Positions 25,121 through 34,840 of a stretch of 64,000 bases of DNA are shown here, piece after piece (position 1 is the first letter of the stretch; the number at the start of each line of letters is the position of its first letter). Under the pieces are notes generated by a model. The model searched no databases. It was given only the letters and a program-made list of their open reading frames with translations, and was not told the DNA's origin. This stretch comes from Enterococcus hermanniensis (lineage in GTDB: Bacteria > Bacillota > Bacilli > Lactobacillales > Enterococcaceae): contig NZ_JXKQ01000004.1 of NCBI RefSeq assembly GCF_001885945.1, forward strand, positions 1 to 64,000, in the 5' to 3' direction. Position numbers and translations under genes: made by a program.

Positions 25121-26434
25121 TTGACGATAGAAGAGGCAATTAATTGGATTCATAGTCGAAAAAAATTTGGCTCACGGCCAGGACTTGATCGGATCCAAGC
25201 ATTATTAGATAAAGTGGGAAATCCAGAGAATGATGTTCCTACGATCCATATTGCTGGAACAAATGGAAAAGGTTCGACAGTAGCCTATTTACGCAGCATT
25301 TTATTGGAGGCTGGAGTAACTGTTGGTAGTTTTACATCACCGTATATTGAAGAATTTAATGAACGGATCGCTATCGATACTAAACCAATCACCAATCACG
25401 CATTGATCCATTATGTTAAAAAGTATCAACCAATCGTGGCACAATTAGATTTAGATCCAAAAGTTGGTGGAATCACCGAGTTTGAAATTTTGACTGCAAT
25501 TATGTTGGATTATTTTGCAGCAGAAAAAGTCGATGTCGCAGTGGTAGAAGTAGGCTTAGGCGGATTATTGGATTCGACGAATGTAGTCAAACCTTTATTA
25601 ACAGCTATTACGACGATTGGTTACGATCATATGGAAATCTTAGGCGATACACTGAATGAGATCGCTCAGCAAAAAGCTGGAATCATCAAAAAAAATATCC
25701 CAGTTGTGACGGGGAAGATTACTACCGGTCCTTTGATCGAAATCATTGAAAAAGCTGCATTAGAAACGGCTAAGATGTATCGTTATGGTGAAGAGTATCA
25801 AGTTGATTATCTCCATCCTGATCCAACTTGGGGTGAATTATTTAGCTTTAGCGATGAGAGCGGAAAATTATCCCCATTGAAAGTGTCGTTATTAGGACGG
25901 CATCAAGTAGAAAATGCTGGAGTAGCAATCGAGTTGTTTCATTTATATTGTGATTTAGTAGGGTTGCCGTTTGAAGAAAAAACGGTCCAAAAAGGTTTAA
26001 ATAAGGCAGTCTGGCCTGCTCGGATGGAAAAAATCAGTGAAGAACCATTGATCGTCATGGATGGAGCTCATAACGGGCATGCCATCAAACGTTTAGTTGA
26101 GAATGTTAAACGCGAGTTTAGAAATTATCGAGTCAAAATTTTATTTTCAGCGTTGGAAACAAAAGATATCGATCAAATGTTGAACTTATTGTCAGATATT
26201 CCAAATTCAAAAATTTATCTGACGACATTTGAATATCCGAATGCATTAGATTTGAGTCGGTTTGATACGATTGACAGTCGGTTTGATGTCGTTTCTTTAT
26301 GGCAGTTTGGTTTAGGAGAATTATTGGAAGATATGGATCAAGATGATTTATTATTAATTACGGGCTCACTGTACTTTGTATCGGAAGTCCGCCAATTATT
26401 ATTAAACTTAGGAGGCGCAAATGAAAAAAATTAA
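25121..26434 (+). CDS. folC: Folylpolyglutamate synthase / dihydrofolate synthase
   Basis: A 437-residue Mur-ligase-like enzyme that adds glutamate to folates. HIAGTNGKGSTVAYL (about 43-57) is the P-loop, SFTSPYIEEFNERI is the folate-binding signature, VAVVEVGLGGLLDSTNV the second FolC signature, and MDGAHNGHAIK lies in the C-terminal domain. It starts with TTG after AAGAGGTG. It overlaps the next HAD gene by 14 bases, indicating translational coupling. Confidence 0.95.
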   Translation: MTIEEAINWIHSRKKFGSRPGLDRIQALLDKVGNPENDVPTIHIAGTNGKGSTVAYLRSILLEAGVTVGSFTSPYIEEFNERIAIDTKPITNHALIHYVKKYQPIVAQLDLDPKVGGITEFEILTAIMLDYFAAEKVDVAVVEVGLGGLLDSTNVVKPLLTAITTIGYDHMEILGDTLNEIAQQKAGIIKKNIPVVTGKITTGPLIEIIEKAALETAKMYRYGEEYQVDYLHPDPTWGELFSFSDESGKLSPLKVSLLGRHQVENAGVAIELFHLYCDLVGLPFEEKTVQKGLNKAVWPARMEKISEEPLIVMDGAHNGHAIKRLVENVKREFRNYRVKILFSALETKDIDQMLNLLSDIPNSKIYLTTFEYPNALDLSRFDTIDSRFDVVSLWQFGLGELLEDMDQDDLLLITGSLYFVSEVRQLLLNLGGANEKN

Positions 26435-27080
26435 AGGGATTATTTTTGATATGGATGGTTTATTGTTTGATACCGAGTCAATTTATTATGAAGCTAATCA
26501 AGTGGTTGCAGATGAATACGGTTTGCCTTTTGATAAAGAAATCTATAGTCGCTTTATTGGCGTGTCGGATGAAGAGGTTTGGGAAGAACTGCATAAAATG
26601 TATGCAGATCATGGTCAAGAAACGGTCCAAGCCTTTATCGATAAAAGCTGGGGAATGGCACATGAACGATTTAAGTCTGGGAAAGTTGCATTAAAACCAG
26701 GAGTTCATGAGCTGTTGGATTATTTAGAAGCACAAAAAATTCCACGCGTGGTTGCTTCAAGTAATGTTCGTCCAGTGATAGAAGTACTACTGGAAAACGC
26801 AGGGATCAGCGATAAATTTTCTGCGATCATTTCTGCTGAAGATGTACAATTTGCAAAACCTGATCCAGAAATTTTTAAAATTGCAGCAGAACGCTTAGCG
26901 ATCCAGCCAGATGAAGGCTTGATCTTAGAGGATTCCAAAAATGGGATTCTTGCGGCAGAAGGTGCAGGGATCTCAGTCATTATGGTTCCTGATATTCTAC
27001 CACCAACGGAAGAATTAAAAGCAAAAACAGTCAAAGTTTTACCGTCACTTCATGAAGTGATTGATTTTCTAGAAGTATAA
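26421..27080 (+). CDS. HAD-family hydrolase, beta-phosphoglucomutase-like
   Basis: A 219-residue HAD with motif I IIFDMDGLLFDTES (about 7-20), a helical cap, VVASSNVRPVIEVLL (motif II), FAKPDPEIFKIAAERL (motif III Lys) and LILEDSKNGILAAEGAG (motif IV). The DMDGLLFDTE form and the ED-S-GI ending place it among the beta-PGM-like phosphatases or mutases. It is coupled to folC, with its ribosome site AGGAGG inside folC. Confidence 0.9.
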   Translation: MKKIKGIIFDMDGLLFDTESIYYEANQVVADEYGLPFDKEIYSRFIGVSDEEVWEELHKMYADHGQETVQAFIDKSWGMAHERFKSGKVALKPGVHELLDYLEAQKIPRVVASSNVRPVIEVLLENAGISDKFSAIISAEDVQFAKPDPEIFKIAAERLAIQPDEGLILEDSKNGILAAEGAGISVIMVPDILPPTEELKAKTVKVLPSLHEVIDFLEV

Positions 27081-27086
27081 ATTACC

Positions 27087-27130
27087 ACTCCTTTGCGTAC
27101 CTTAATAAAAAGTAGGCAAAGGAGTTTTTT
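27087..27130 (+). terminator. Terminator between the HAD gene and radC
   Basis: A stem ACTCCTTTGC / GCAAAGGAGT with additional pairing inside is followed by T6, which abuts the radC start codon. Its right arm AAAGGAG doubles as the radC ribosome site, so the structure could also limit radC translation. Confidence 0.8.
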
Positions 27131-27820
27131 ATGGAAAAAAATTCATTACTCCAAGAATTACCTGAAAGTTCATGGCCGCGCGAGCGCTTGGTACGTGATG
27201 GTGAGCGACATTTATCAGATCAAGAATTATTGGCCATTGTTTTACGAAATGGTTCTCGCCAACAAAATGTGATGGATCTGGCTGCGACTATTTTAAGAAC
27301 TTACCCAACTTTATATGATTTGAAACACACCACATTGCAAGAACTTCAGCAATTTAAAGGAATCGGAAGTACAAAAGCGATCGAACTAAAAGCAATGATG
27401 GAATTCGGTTGTCGGATTAACCGGTCGCTGCAACAAAAACTTGGAAAGATTCAATCAAGTTTTACGTTAGGCCAATTACTGATTGATGAATTAAAAGACC
27501 AACCACAGGAGCACTTGATCACATTTTTTTTGAATACAAAGAATGAAATTATTTTGCAAAAAACAATTTTTATTGGCTCATTGAATCAATCCATCGCTCA
27601 TCCACGCGAAATTTTTCGTGAAGCAGTCAAAATCAGTGCGGCAAAAGTAGCATTAGGGCATAATCATCCCTCGGGAAATCCCACACCTTCACAAAATGAT
27701 TTAGATTTTACTGAACGGGTGCGTTTATGTGGTGAAATGATGGGGATCGAATTATTAGATCATATTATAGTTGGAGAAATCAAATACTTCAGTTTACGTG
27801 AAGAAAAGTACTTAAAGTAA
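27131..27820 (+). CDS. radC: RadC family protein (JAB/MPN domain)
   Basis: A 229-residue UPF0758 protein. The N-terminal helix-hairpin-helix segment has LQQFKGIGSTKAIELKAMMEFG (about 75-97), and the C-terminal JAB metalloprotease-like motif is HNHPSGNPTPSQND (about 177-190). Despite the name, a DNA repair role is not established. Its ribosome site lies in the preceding terminator stem. Confidence 0.95.
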   Translation: MEKNSLLQELPESSWPRERLVRDGERHLSDQELLAIVLRNGSRQQNVMDLAATILRTYPTLYDLKHTTLQELQQFKGIGSTKAIELKAMMEFGCRINRSLQQKLGKIQSSFTLGQLLIDELKDQPQEHLITFFLNTKNEIILQKTIFIGSLNQSIAHPREIFREAVKISAAKVALGHNHPSGNPTPSQNDLDFTERVRLCGEMMGIELLDHIIVGEIKYFSLREEKYLK

Positions 27821-27833
27821 CAGGTGAAAACCC

Positions 27834-27958
27834 TTGCGCGAATAATCTGTTCGGTGGTAAACTAGATATGTAATTTTGTTTGAGTTACGAGTTGGTATAC
27901 AGATGTTTCCTTTTTCGTAGGCTAGCAATGTTACACTAATTAAAAAGTGCTTACGCAC
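27834..27958 (+). promoter_or_regulatory. csp promoter and long structured 5' leader
   Basis: A likely promoter is TTGCGC (27834-27839), 18 bases, TAAACT (27858-27863). A leader of about 105 bases follows, ending with a small hairpin GTGC-TTAC-GCAC (27947-27958) just before the GAGGAGG ribosome site. Long leaders that refold at low temperature are usual for csp genes; thermosensing here is inferred. Confidence 0.45.
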
Positions 27959-27974
27959 GAGGAGGATTTTATTC

Positions 27975-28175
27975 ATGGAAAACGGAACAGTAAAATGGTT
28001 TAACGCAGAAAAAGGTTTTGGTTTTATCACTCGCGAAGACGGTAGCGATGTATTCGTACATTTCTCTGCTATCCAAGGCGACGGATTTAAAACTATTGAA
28101 GAAGGACAAGCAGTAACTTTTGACGTAGAAGAAAGCGATCGCGGACCTCAAGCAACAAATGTTGTTAAACAATAA
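27975..28175 (+). CDS. Cold-shock protein (CspA family)
   Basis: A 66-residue single cold-shock domain. [16 protein letters not shown] includes RNP1 (KGFGFI), and VFVHFSAI is RNP2. These are RNA chaperones that bind single-stranded RNA or DNA. The start follows a strong GAGGAGG site and the leader is long; a terminator follows at once. Several paralogues are usual per genome. Confidence 0.97.
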   Translation: MENGTVKWFNAEKGFGFITREDGSDVFVHFSAIQGDGFKTIEEGQAVTFDVEESDRGPQATNVVKQ

Positions 28176-28181
28176 AAATGT

Positions 28182-28217
28182 CAAAGCCTTAGAGAATTTC
28201 TCTAAGGCTTTTTTGTA
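28182..28217 (+). terminator. csp terminator
   Basis: A stem AAAGCCTTAGAGA / TCTCTAAGGCTTT is followed by T6. It may also serve the convergent TetR gene weakly. Confidence 0.9.
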
Positions 28218-28232
28218 TGCTTTTAAGTTCAT

Positions 28233-28739
28233 TTATATCTCAGTAACAACTTTAAAGAAAAGCTCTTCTTCTGAATGGTCGTCACTATGGTTGGCATGAT
28301 TAATCGCTAAAGTTGCTTTACCAATACAATATTGCCAAAATAAATCATAAGCAAATGTTTGGCTCTTTTCTGGACAAATCTCCGTAAACATTTCGCGAGT
28401 CACCTGTTTTACAGCTTGAATCGTTTCAGAATCTTGTAGGAAGAAACGGTAAAATTCATCAGGATAGTCCAAGGCGTAATTCATGATCGTTTTTGACAAA
28501 GCTCTTAAGGACTGTGGCTCTTGATCTTCTAAAAAGTCAGTATACTTGATTAAGATACGGTTGATCAAAACAGACTTTAGTTCGGCTAAGTTGGCAAATT
28601 CACGATAAATCGGTTGAGTAGAGCAAGCAATCTGTTGAGCAATGTTACGAGCATGGAATTTTTTGAATCCTTCATCAAGAATCAGCTGATAGGCACCATC
28701 AATGATGTGGCTTCGTTGCACGCGTTGTGTTCTTACCAT
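28233..28739 (-). CDS. TetR/AcrR-family transcriptional regulator
   Basis: A 168-residue repressor with an N-terminal TetR helix-turn-helix (IIDGAYQLILDEGFKKFHARNIAQQIACSTQPIYREFANL, about residues 12-51) and a short ligand domain. The unusual IACSTQPIYREF recognition helix is seen in small TetR proteins of lactobacilli. It is convergent with csp and isolated, with about 240 AT-rich bases upstream. Its target is unknown, and no transporter is adjacent. Confidence 0.85.
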   Translation of the reverse strand: MVRTQRVQRSHIIDGAYQLILDEGFKKFHARNIAQQIACSTQPIYREFANLAELKSVLINRILIKYTDFLEDQEPQSLRALSKTIMNYALDYPDEFYRFFLQDSETIQAVKQVTREMFTEICPEKSQTFAYDLFWQYCIGKATLAINHANHSDDHSEEELFFKVVTEI

Positions 28740-28943
28740 AATTAATCTTTCCTTATCTAAATTTAAATTTTTAAAATAACTAATAATAAATATTAGCCCT
28801 CTTCACTATGTTTTATTGTGCAAATAAATCGAGGGTTTGTCAATTACAATTTAATTAAATCAACGAAAATTTCTGTTTTATCTTGCGTAAAAGATAAAAA
28901 GTAAATGAAAAAGATAAAATAAATGATGTTATAAAAATACAAA

Positions 28944-28984
28944 TAAAAAAACAGCTATCTAAACTATAGATAGCTGTTTTTTTT
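28944..28984 (-). terminator. rnjA terminator
   Basis: On the minus strand a stem AAACAGCTATCT / AGATAGCTGTTT is followed by a T run. It starts at the rnjA stop codon. Confidence 0.9.
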
Positions 28985-30659
28985 AATCATCGAGTGTCAT
29001 GATCATCGGCAAGATCATTGGATGACGCTCAGTTTGATCGAACAAGTAAGGTTGCAAGGCCGCAACCATGGCATTTTTTAATTTAGCTTCAGTACAGCCA
29101 GATTCATTGAGAGCTTCACGCAAGGCGTGGAATAAAATACGTTGGCCTTCATTGATCATATCGCCAGATTCGCGCATGTAGACAAAGCCACGAGATAAAA
29201 TATCTGGACCGGCTAAAATTTCTTTCTTTTCGATGTCGACTGTTGCTACCGTTAAGACTAAGCCTTCTTCAGAAAGAATGCGACGGTCTCGTAAGACAAC
29301 GTTACCGATATCACCGATGCCACTACCATCGACATAAACATCAGTGGCATTGAAATGCCCAGCCCGACGAGCAGTGTCAGCCGTTAATGCTAACATGTCG
29401 CCATTTTCCATGATAAAACAATTATCCTCAGGGACGCCTGTATCTTGAGCTAATCCTGTATGGATCTTCAACATCCGGAATTCACCGTGAATTGGTACGA
29501 AATATTTAGGTTTCATTAATCGCAGCATCAATTTTTGTTCTTGCTGGCTACCATGACCGGAAGTATGGATGTTATTCACTTTGCCGTGAATTACTTCGGC
29601 GCCGGCTTCTGATAGCAAGTTGATCAAATGATTAACACTTGTTGTATTACCAGGGATCGGAGAACTTGAAAAGATCACCGTGTCGTCTGGTTGGATTTGG
29701 ATTTGGCGATGAGTCCCATTTGCGATCCGTGAAAGAGCCGCCATTGGTTCACCTTGAGAACCGGTACATAAAATCATCAATTCATTGGCTGGTAGGTTAT
29801 TGATTTCATGTGCATCAACAAAAGTACCGTCAGGCACCGTGATATAGCCTAATTTTTGCCCATTGACGATCGCATTTTCCATGCTGCGACCGAAAACAGC
29901 GATTTTTCGTCCGGTAGCAACCGCAGCTGTAGCAGCTTGTTGTAGCCGCGAAATATTGGAAGCGAAAGTTGCAAAAATGATCCGACCTTCAATTTTTTCC
30001 ATAATCCGTAAAATCGATTGGCCAATGGTTTGTTCTGATTTGGTAAACGTCGGAACTTCGGCATTGGTACTATCGGAAAGCAAACATAAGACGCCTTCTT
30101 CACCAAGTTTCGCCATCCGATGTAAATTAGCAGGCTGGCCAACAGGAGTGAAATCAAACTTAAAGTCACCAGTTTCCACGATATTTCCAGAAGGTGTTTT
30201 GACAACTACTCCTAAAGGATCAGGGATACTGTGCGTAGTACGGAAGAAACTGACCGATGTTTTGCGGAAGCGAATCACTGAATCTTCATCGATTTCATGC
30301 AATTCGGCATCGCGTAATAGTCCGTGTTCATCCAATTTATTTTTAATCAAAGCTAAAGCTAAGGCTCCTGCATAAATCGGAATATTGGCTTGCTTCAATA
30401 AATAAGGCACACCGCCGATATGATCTTCGTGACCGTGAGTGATCACAAGGGCTTTGACTTTATTGATATTTTGAATAACATAGCTAAAATCGGGAATGAC
30501 ATAATCAATTCCTAGTAGATCATCTTCGGGAAATTTTATTCCGGCATCGATGATGATGATCTCATCTTGGAATTGAACCCCATACATATTTTTTCCGATT
30601 TCGCCCAATCCACCAATGGCAAAGACACCAGTTTCATTGTTTTTTAGCGAAAGTTTCAT
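28983..30659 (-). CDS. rnjA: Ribonuclease J1
   Basis: A 558-residue beta-CASP metallo-beta-lactamase RNase with 5'-3' exonuclease and endonuclease activity. [16 protein letters not shown] (about 73-88) carries the metal ligands; [12 protein letters not shown] and SDSTNAE follow; beta-CASP motifs include [15 protein letters not shown] and the HGEFRM segment. It is 1 base after rpoY in a two-gene operon, the standard Firmicute arrangement. Confidence 0.97.
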   Translation of the reverse strand: MKLSLKNNETGVFAIGGLGEIGKNMYGVQFQDEIIIIDAGIKFPEDDLLGIDYVIPDFSYVIQNINKVKALVITHGHEDHIGGVPYLLKQANIPIYAGALALALIKNKLDEHGLLRDAELHEIDEDSVIRFRKTSVSFFRTTHSIPDPLGVVVKTPSGNIVETGDFKFDFTPVGQPANLHRMAKLGEEGVLCLLSDSTNAEVPTFTKSEQTIGQSILRIMEKIEGRIIFATFASNISRLQQAATAAVATGRKIAVFGRSMENAIVNGQKLGYITVPDGTFVDAHEINNLPANELMILCTGSQGEPMAALSRIANGTHRQIQIQPDDTVIFSSSPIPGNTTSVNHLINLLSEAGAEVIHGKVNNIHTSGHGSQQEQKLMLRLMKPKYFVPIHGEFRMLKIHTGLAQDTGVPEDNCFIMENGDMLALTADTARRAGHFNATDVYVDGSGIGDIGNVVLRDRRILSEEGLVLTVATVDIEKKEILAGPDILSRGFVYMRESGDMINEGQRILFHALREALNESGCTEAKLKNAMVAALQPYLFDQTERHPMILPMIMTLDD

Positions 30660-30660
30660 A

Positions 30661-30873
30661 TTAGAACTCCGTTAACTTGAAGTCGGCATTTTCTTTTTCG
30701 TATTCTAAATGATTGCCTTCTAAAAGTTGAATATATTCCACGTTATATGGGGTATTATCGCGCAATAAATTGTGTACCATTTCTTCGTTTTCAGCTTCCA
30801 CATATAAAGATTGTGTTTGCTCGCGTTTTGGGTTACGTTCTTTGGTTTCTTGGTAATAAACTTTGTAAATCAT
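30661..30873 (-). CDS. rpoY: RNA polymerase epsilon subunit (RpoY/YkzG)
   Basis: A 70-residue DUF1447 protein ([20 protein letters not shown]... with [19 protein letters not shown]) that binds core RNA polymerase in Firmicutes. It lies directly before rnjA, as expected. An AAAGGAG site precedes the ATG. Confidence 0.95.
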   Translation of the reverse strand: MIYKVYYQETKERNPKREQTQSLYVEAENEEMVHNLLRDNTPYNVEYIQLLEGNHLEYEKENADFKLTEF

Positions 30874-31231
30874 AAATCTATCTCCTTTATTTGCATAATA
30901 GCAATTTTTTCCACGACAAAATGAGGGGCGGCTGCCACCTTTTTTTTATGCTCAACGTGTTAGCAATAGCTAATCTATTGAGAAGAAGCCTCGTCTTTGC
31001 TTCTTGCTTGAAAAAACAATTTCACCGTTCTTTGGGTTGTTCTTACAACAATTACTTGTAGTTTATCACAGAATAAATAAGAAGTATAGAAACTAGGAAG
31101 TGAAATGAGGAATCCTTAGAAATTTTCAGAAAGGGCAAAAAATGAAATTAAAAAAACAATCAATGAACAGGCACAAGCTTTTCATCTATGCTATATTGAA
31201 ATCATTACGTTATAGAAAGAGGCGAGAAAGA
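30874..31231. promoter_or_regulatory. Divergent gap between rpoY-rnjA and the ABC exporter, with leader structures
   Basis: There is no credible gene. On the minus strand (the rpoY leader side) AGAAGC / GCTTCT and AATAG-ATTAG-CTATT hairpins and a short GC stem GGTGG-CAG-CCGCC (30927-30939) can form. Read on +, the GC stem is followed by T8 (30940-30947) and looks like a terminator. Near the exporter, AATTTTCAGAAAGGG (31121-31135) matches 12 of 15 bases of the CodY consensus. Confidence 0.35.
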
Positions 31232-32962
31232 ATGAAGTTGATGTTGCGCTATACATGGCGCTATAAAAAGTTGCTGCTATTTGATTTCATCAGTGTTTTT
31301 GGATTTATTTTGATTGAGTTGGGGCTACCCACGATACTAGCCATGATGATCGATAAAGGAATCGGTAACAATGATTTTTCATATATCCAAAAAATGGGTC
31401 TCGTAATGATTGCGATTACGGTGATTGGAGTAGTGATGAGTATTTCATTGCGCTATTTCAGTTCTCAAATCACGTCTCGAATGGTAGCCGCTATTCGCGA
31501 TGATTTATTTGAGAAGATCCAAAGTTTTTCTCATTCAGAGTACGAAAAAATTGGAGTATCTTCTTTGATTACACGAACAACCAATGATGCCTATCAAATC
31601 ATGTTGTTCATGCAAAATATTTTAACAACAGGTTTTATGACCCCAATGATGTTTGGGATGAGTTTATACTTGATCATGCGAACAAGTCCGGGCTTAGGAA
31701 TTTATGTTTTGTTGGCGCTACCGATATTGTTATTAGCTGTTTTACTATTGGCAAAATATTCAGAACCGCTATCAACAAAGCAACAAAAAAACTTGGACAA
31801 TATCAATGGTATTTTACGTGAGAACCTTTCAGGCTTACGAGTGATACGGGCGTTCGTCAATGAAAAGTTTGAAGAGCTACGGTTTCGTTTAGTCAACGAT
31901 GCCTATACGAATAGTTCGAAGAGTTTGTTTCATTTAATGGCGATTGCCCAACCAGGCTTCTTCTTTCTATTTAATATCGTGATGGTCTTGATTATTTGGA
32001 ATGGAACACTTCAAATTAGTGACGGAAACTTAGCTGTCGGAACATTGATTGCTTTTATTGAATACATTTTCCATGCATTATATTCCTTTATGCTTTTTGC
32101 CACTGTCTTTATGATGTATCCACGCGCAAATGTTTCTGCAGAACGGATTCAAGAAGTTTTTGATATGGAATCTTTAATAAAAGATGCACCAGGTCATGCA
32201 ATTGCTCCACAAGAAACTAGCTCATTAGAGTTTCGTGATGTGACCTTTGCATATCCAGGGCATGCCGAAAGTCCGGTGATTCGTAATGTTAGTTTTACAG
32301 CTGGACCTGGTGAAACAGTTGCTTTTATTGGAAGTACTGGATCAGGAAAATCAACATTGATTCAACTGATTCCACGTTTTTATGATGTGACAGAAGGACA
32401 GGTATTGGTCGACGGGAAAGATGTTCGCGACTATCAATTAAAAGATTTACGCGAAAAAATCGGCTATATCCCGCAAAAGGCACAATTATTTACTGGGACG
32501 ATTGCAGATAATTTGCGTTATGGAAAAAAAGATGCAACGCTAGCAGAGATGGAACGAGCAGTCGAGATTGCTCAAGCTACTGATTTTATTGCTCAAAAGC
32601 CAGATGGTTACCAAGAAAAATTAGCTGAAGGTGGAAGTAATTTTTCTGGTGGTCAAAAACAACGGTTGGCGATCGCTCGAGCTGTGATCCGACAACCAGA
32701 AATCTATATTTTTGATGATAGTTTTTCGGCATTGGATTACCAAACAGATGCTAGATTACGTGCGCGTTTGAAAAAAGAAACGACGGAAGCTGCGGTTTTG
32801 ATCGTTGCTCAACGTGTGGGAACGATCATGCATGCGGATAAAATCATCGTCTTAAATGAAGGTGATGTTGTCGGAATCGGAACACACCGAGAATTATTGG
32901 AAAATTGTCCAATCTATTATGACATTGCTGCTTCACAATTATCGAAGGAGGAATTAGCATGA
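31232..32962 (+). CDS. ABC exporter half-transporter with degenerate ATPase site (subunit 1)
   Basis: A 576-residue protein: six predicted membrane helices (type IV exporter fold) and a nucleotide-binding domain. Walker A is GSTGSGKST, the signature is FSGGQKQRLAIARA, and Walker B reads YIFDDSFSALD, with Asp in place of the catalytic Glu. This substitution is characteristic of the BmrC/LmrC-type partner of heterodimeric multidrug exporters. The start at 31232 follows AAAGAGG; the in-frame ATGs at 31142 and 31163 lack a site. It overlaps the next gene by 4 bases (ATGA), so the two are coupled. Confidence 0.9.
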   Translation: MKLMLRYTWRYKKLLLFDFISVFGFILIELGLPTILAMMIDKGIGNNDFSYIQKMGLVMIAITVIGVVMSISLRYFSSQITSRMVAAIRDDLFEKIQSFSHSEYEKIGVSSLITRTTNDAYQIMLFMQNILTTGFMTPMMFGMSLYLIMRTSPGLGIYVLLALPILLLAVLLLAKYSEPLSTKQQKNLDNINGILRENLSGLRVIRAFVNEKFEELRFRLVNDAYTNSSKSLFHLMAIAQPGFFFLFNIVMVLIIWNGTLQISDGNLAVGTLIAFIEYIFHALYSFMLFATVFMMYPRANVSAERIQEVFDMESLIKDAPGHAIAPQETSSLEFRDVTFAYPGHAESPVIRNVSFTAGPGETVAFIGSTGSGKSTLIQLIPRFYDVTEGQVLVDGKDVRDYQLKDLREKIGYIPQKAQLFTGTIADNLRYGKKDATLAEMERAVEIAQATDFIAQKPDGYQEKLAEGGSNFSGGQKQRLAIARAVIRQPEIYIFDDSFSALDYQTDARLRARLKKETTEAAVLIVAQRVGTIMHADKIIVLNEGDVVGIGTHRELLENCPIYYDIAASQLSKEELA

Positions 32963-34719
32963 GAAAATACACTTCTTCTTTAAAACGGTTGATGCATTAT
33001 ATCAATCCTTACAAAAAAACATTTATCCTTGTTTTGATTTTAGCAATCGGTACGTTACTTTTGGGGACCTGGTTGCCGTATTTGACGGGGCTGCCAACTA
33101 CTGAAGTCAGTAAAAATATAGCTCAAGGTGAAGCTGTCAATTTTGATTATGTCTTTCGATGGTTGATCGTAATCGTAATCGTGGGGATTTTATACTGTAT
33201 TACTCAATTGGGAACAGGTTGGTTGATGGCTAATGTTGTTCAATCAGCGATGCGTGATTTACGTGAAGATATCGAAGCTAAAATCAATCGCTTGCCCGTT
33301 TCTTATTTTGATCGAAATCAACAAGGTAATATCTTATCAAGAGTGACCAATGATGTGGATGCTGTCAGCAACGCGATGCAACAAGCGATCATCAAATCGA
33401 TTAATGCTGTTTTAGGAATTTTGTTAGCAGTTGGGATGATGTTTTATATCAATCCAACAATGGCACTCTTTTCAATCATCATGATTCCGTTATCAATCAT
33501 AATTTCACGAAAAATTGTCCAAGTCTCCCAAAAAGATTTTCAGGGCATGCAGAACTCTTTAGGGGAACTGAATGGGTTTGTTCAAGAAAATATGACTGGT
33601 TTTAGTGTATTGAAACTCTATGGCCGAGAACAAGAAACACTTGCAGGATTTAGTGAAGTCAATCATCAATTACGTCATTATGGTTTTCGTGCAGCATTTG
33701 TTTCTAGTATGATGCAACCATTGGTCCAGTTAACGGCTTATGCTACTTATATCGCTATGGCTATTTTAGGCAGTTGGAACGTGATTCATGGTGTGATTTT
33801 GGTTGGACAATTGCAAGCTTTTATCCAATACATTTGGCAAGTCAGCCAACCAATGGGGGAAATCACACAGCTTTCTTCGATGATCCAAAGTGCTTCTGCT
33901 TCGGCAAAACGAGTATTTGAGATTTTGGATGAGCCAGAAGAGATGTTAAACGAACAAGATCTACCGCTACCAGAACCAGTTCAAGGAAATGTCGTCTTTG
34001 ATCATGTCCGCTTCGGCTATGATTCGAAAAAAACCTTGATTAATGATCTAAATTTTGAAGTTAAAGCTGGCGAGACGGTAGCAATCGTTGGTCCCACAGG
34101 TGCTGGAAAAACAACCTTGATTAATTTGTTGATGCGTTTTTATGATATCGACAGTGGAAGAATTCTAATCGATGGTGTTAATACGCAAGAGATGGATCGT
34201 TCAGATGTTCGTTCACAATTTGGGATGGTATTGCAAGATGCTTGGTTATATGAAGGAACGATTGCTGATAACATTCGTTTTGGACGCTTAGATGCCACTG
34301 ATTATGAAGTGGTAGATGCTGCCAAAATCGCGAATGTGGATCATTTTATTCGTACGATGCCAGGCGGGTATGAAATGGAAATCAATTCAGAAGGTGACAA
34401 TGTCTCTCTAGGTCAAAAACAATTATTAACGATTGCTCGGGCGATCATTTCAGATCCTAAAATTTTGATTTTAGATGAAGCAACGAGTTCTGTTGATACA
34501 CGTTTAGAAGGCTTGATCCAAAAAGCAATGGATCGAGTAATGGAAGGACGGACAAGTTTTGTGATTGCGCATCGTTTGTCAACGATCCGTGACGCGGATC
34601 TTATTTTGGTGATGAGAGACGGCGACATTATCGAACACGGAACACATGATGAATTGTTAGCGCAAGATGGTTTTTATGAACAATTGTATAATAGTCAATT
34701 TATGGAAGAAACAGAATGA
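32959..34719 (+). CDS. ABC exporter half-transporter with canonical ATPase site (subunit 2)
   Basis: A 586-residue partner: six predicted helices, then an NBD with Walker A GPTGAGKTT, Walker B ILILDEATSSVD with the catalytic Glu, H-loop VIAHRLSTIRDAD, but signature VSLGQKQLLTIARA in place of LSGGQ. Together with subunit 1 this gives one complete and one degenerate ATP site, as in BmrCD, LmrCD and the enterococcal Efr pairs. It likely exports hydrophobic drugs or peptides; the substrate is not known. Confidence 0.92.
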   Translation: MRKYTSSLKRLMHYINPYKKTFILVLILAIGTLLLGTWLPYLTGLPTTEVSKNIAQGEAVNFDYVFRWLIVIVIVGILYCITQLGTGWLMANVVQSAMRDLREDIEAKINRLPVSYFDRNQQGNILSRVTNDVDAVSNAMQQAIIKSINAVLGILLAVGMMFYINPTMALFSIIMIPLSIIISRKIVQVSQKDFQGMQNSLGELNGFVQENMTGFSVLKLYGREQETLAGFSEVNHQLRHYGFRAAFVSSMMQPLVQLTAYATYIAMAILGSWNVIHGVILVGQLQAFIQYIWQVSQPMGEITQLSSMIQSASASAKRVFEILDEPEEMLNEQDLPLPEPVQGNVVFDHVRFGYDSKKTLINDLNFEVKAGETVAIVGPTGAGKTTLINLLMRFYDIDSGRILIDGVNTQEMDRSDVRSQFGMVLQDAWLYEGTIADNIRFGRLDATDYEVVDAAKIANVDHFIRTMPGGYEMEINSEGDNVSLGQKQLLTIARAIISDPKILILDEATSSVDTRLEGLIQKAMDRVMEGRTSFVIAHRLSTIRDADLILVMRDGDIIEHGTHDELLAQDGFYEQLYNSQFMEETE

Positions 34720-34720
34720 G

Positions 34721-34755
34721 TTAAAGAGGTGTGAGCTTGCTCATACCTCTTTTTG
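34721..34755 (+). terminator. ABC exporter terminator
   Basis: A 12-bp stem AGAGGTGTGAGC / GCTCATACCTCT (one G-U) with a 2-4 base loop is followed by T5. Confidence 0.88.
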
Positions 34756-34813
34756 ATTTTAAAGGACAGAATGTATCTTTTGATTTATAAATTAATAGAA
34801 AGATAAAAAGAGA

Positions 34814-34822
34814 TGCTATACT
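34814..34822 (+). promoter_or_regulatory. Extended -10 promoter (TGC TATACT)
   Basis: TG-C-TATACT lies 18 bases before the start codon of the gamma-CA-like gene, so the untranslated leader is very short. Confidence 0.55.
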
Positions 34823-34840
34823 AATTTCGAGGTGAGTAGA

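Noticed and set aside
29863-30375. 170-codon + strand frame inside rnjA
   Set aside because: Antisense shadow of RNase J1, with no start signal.
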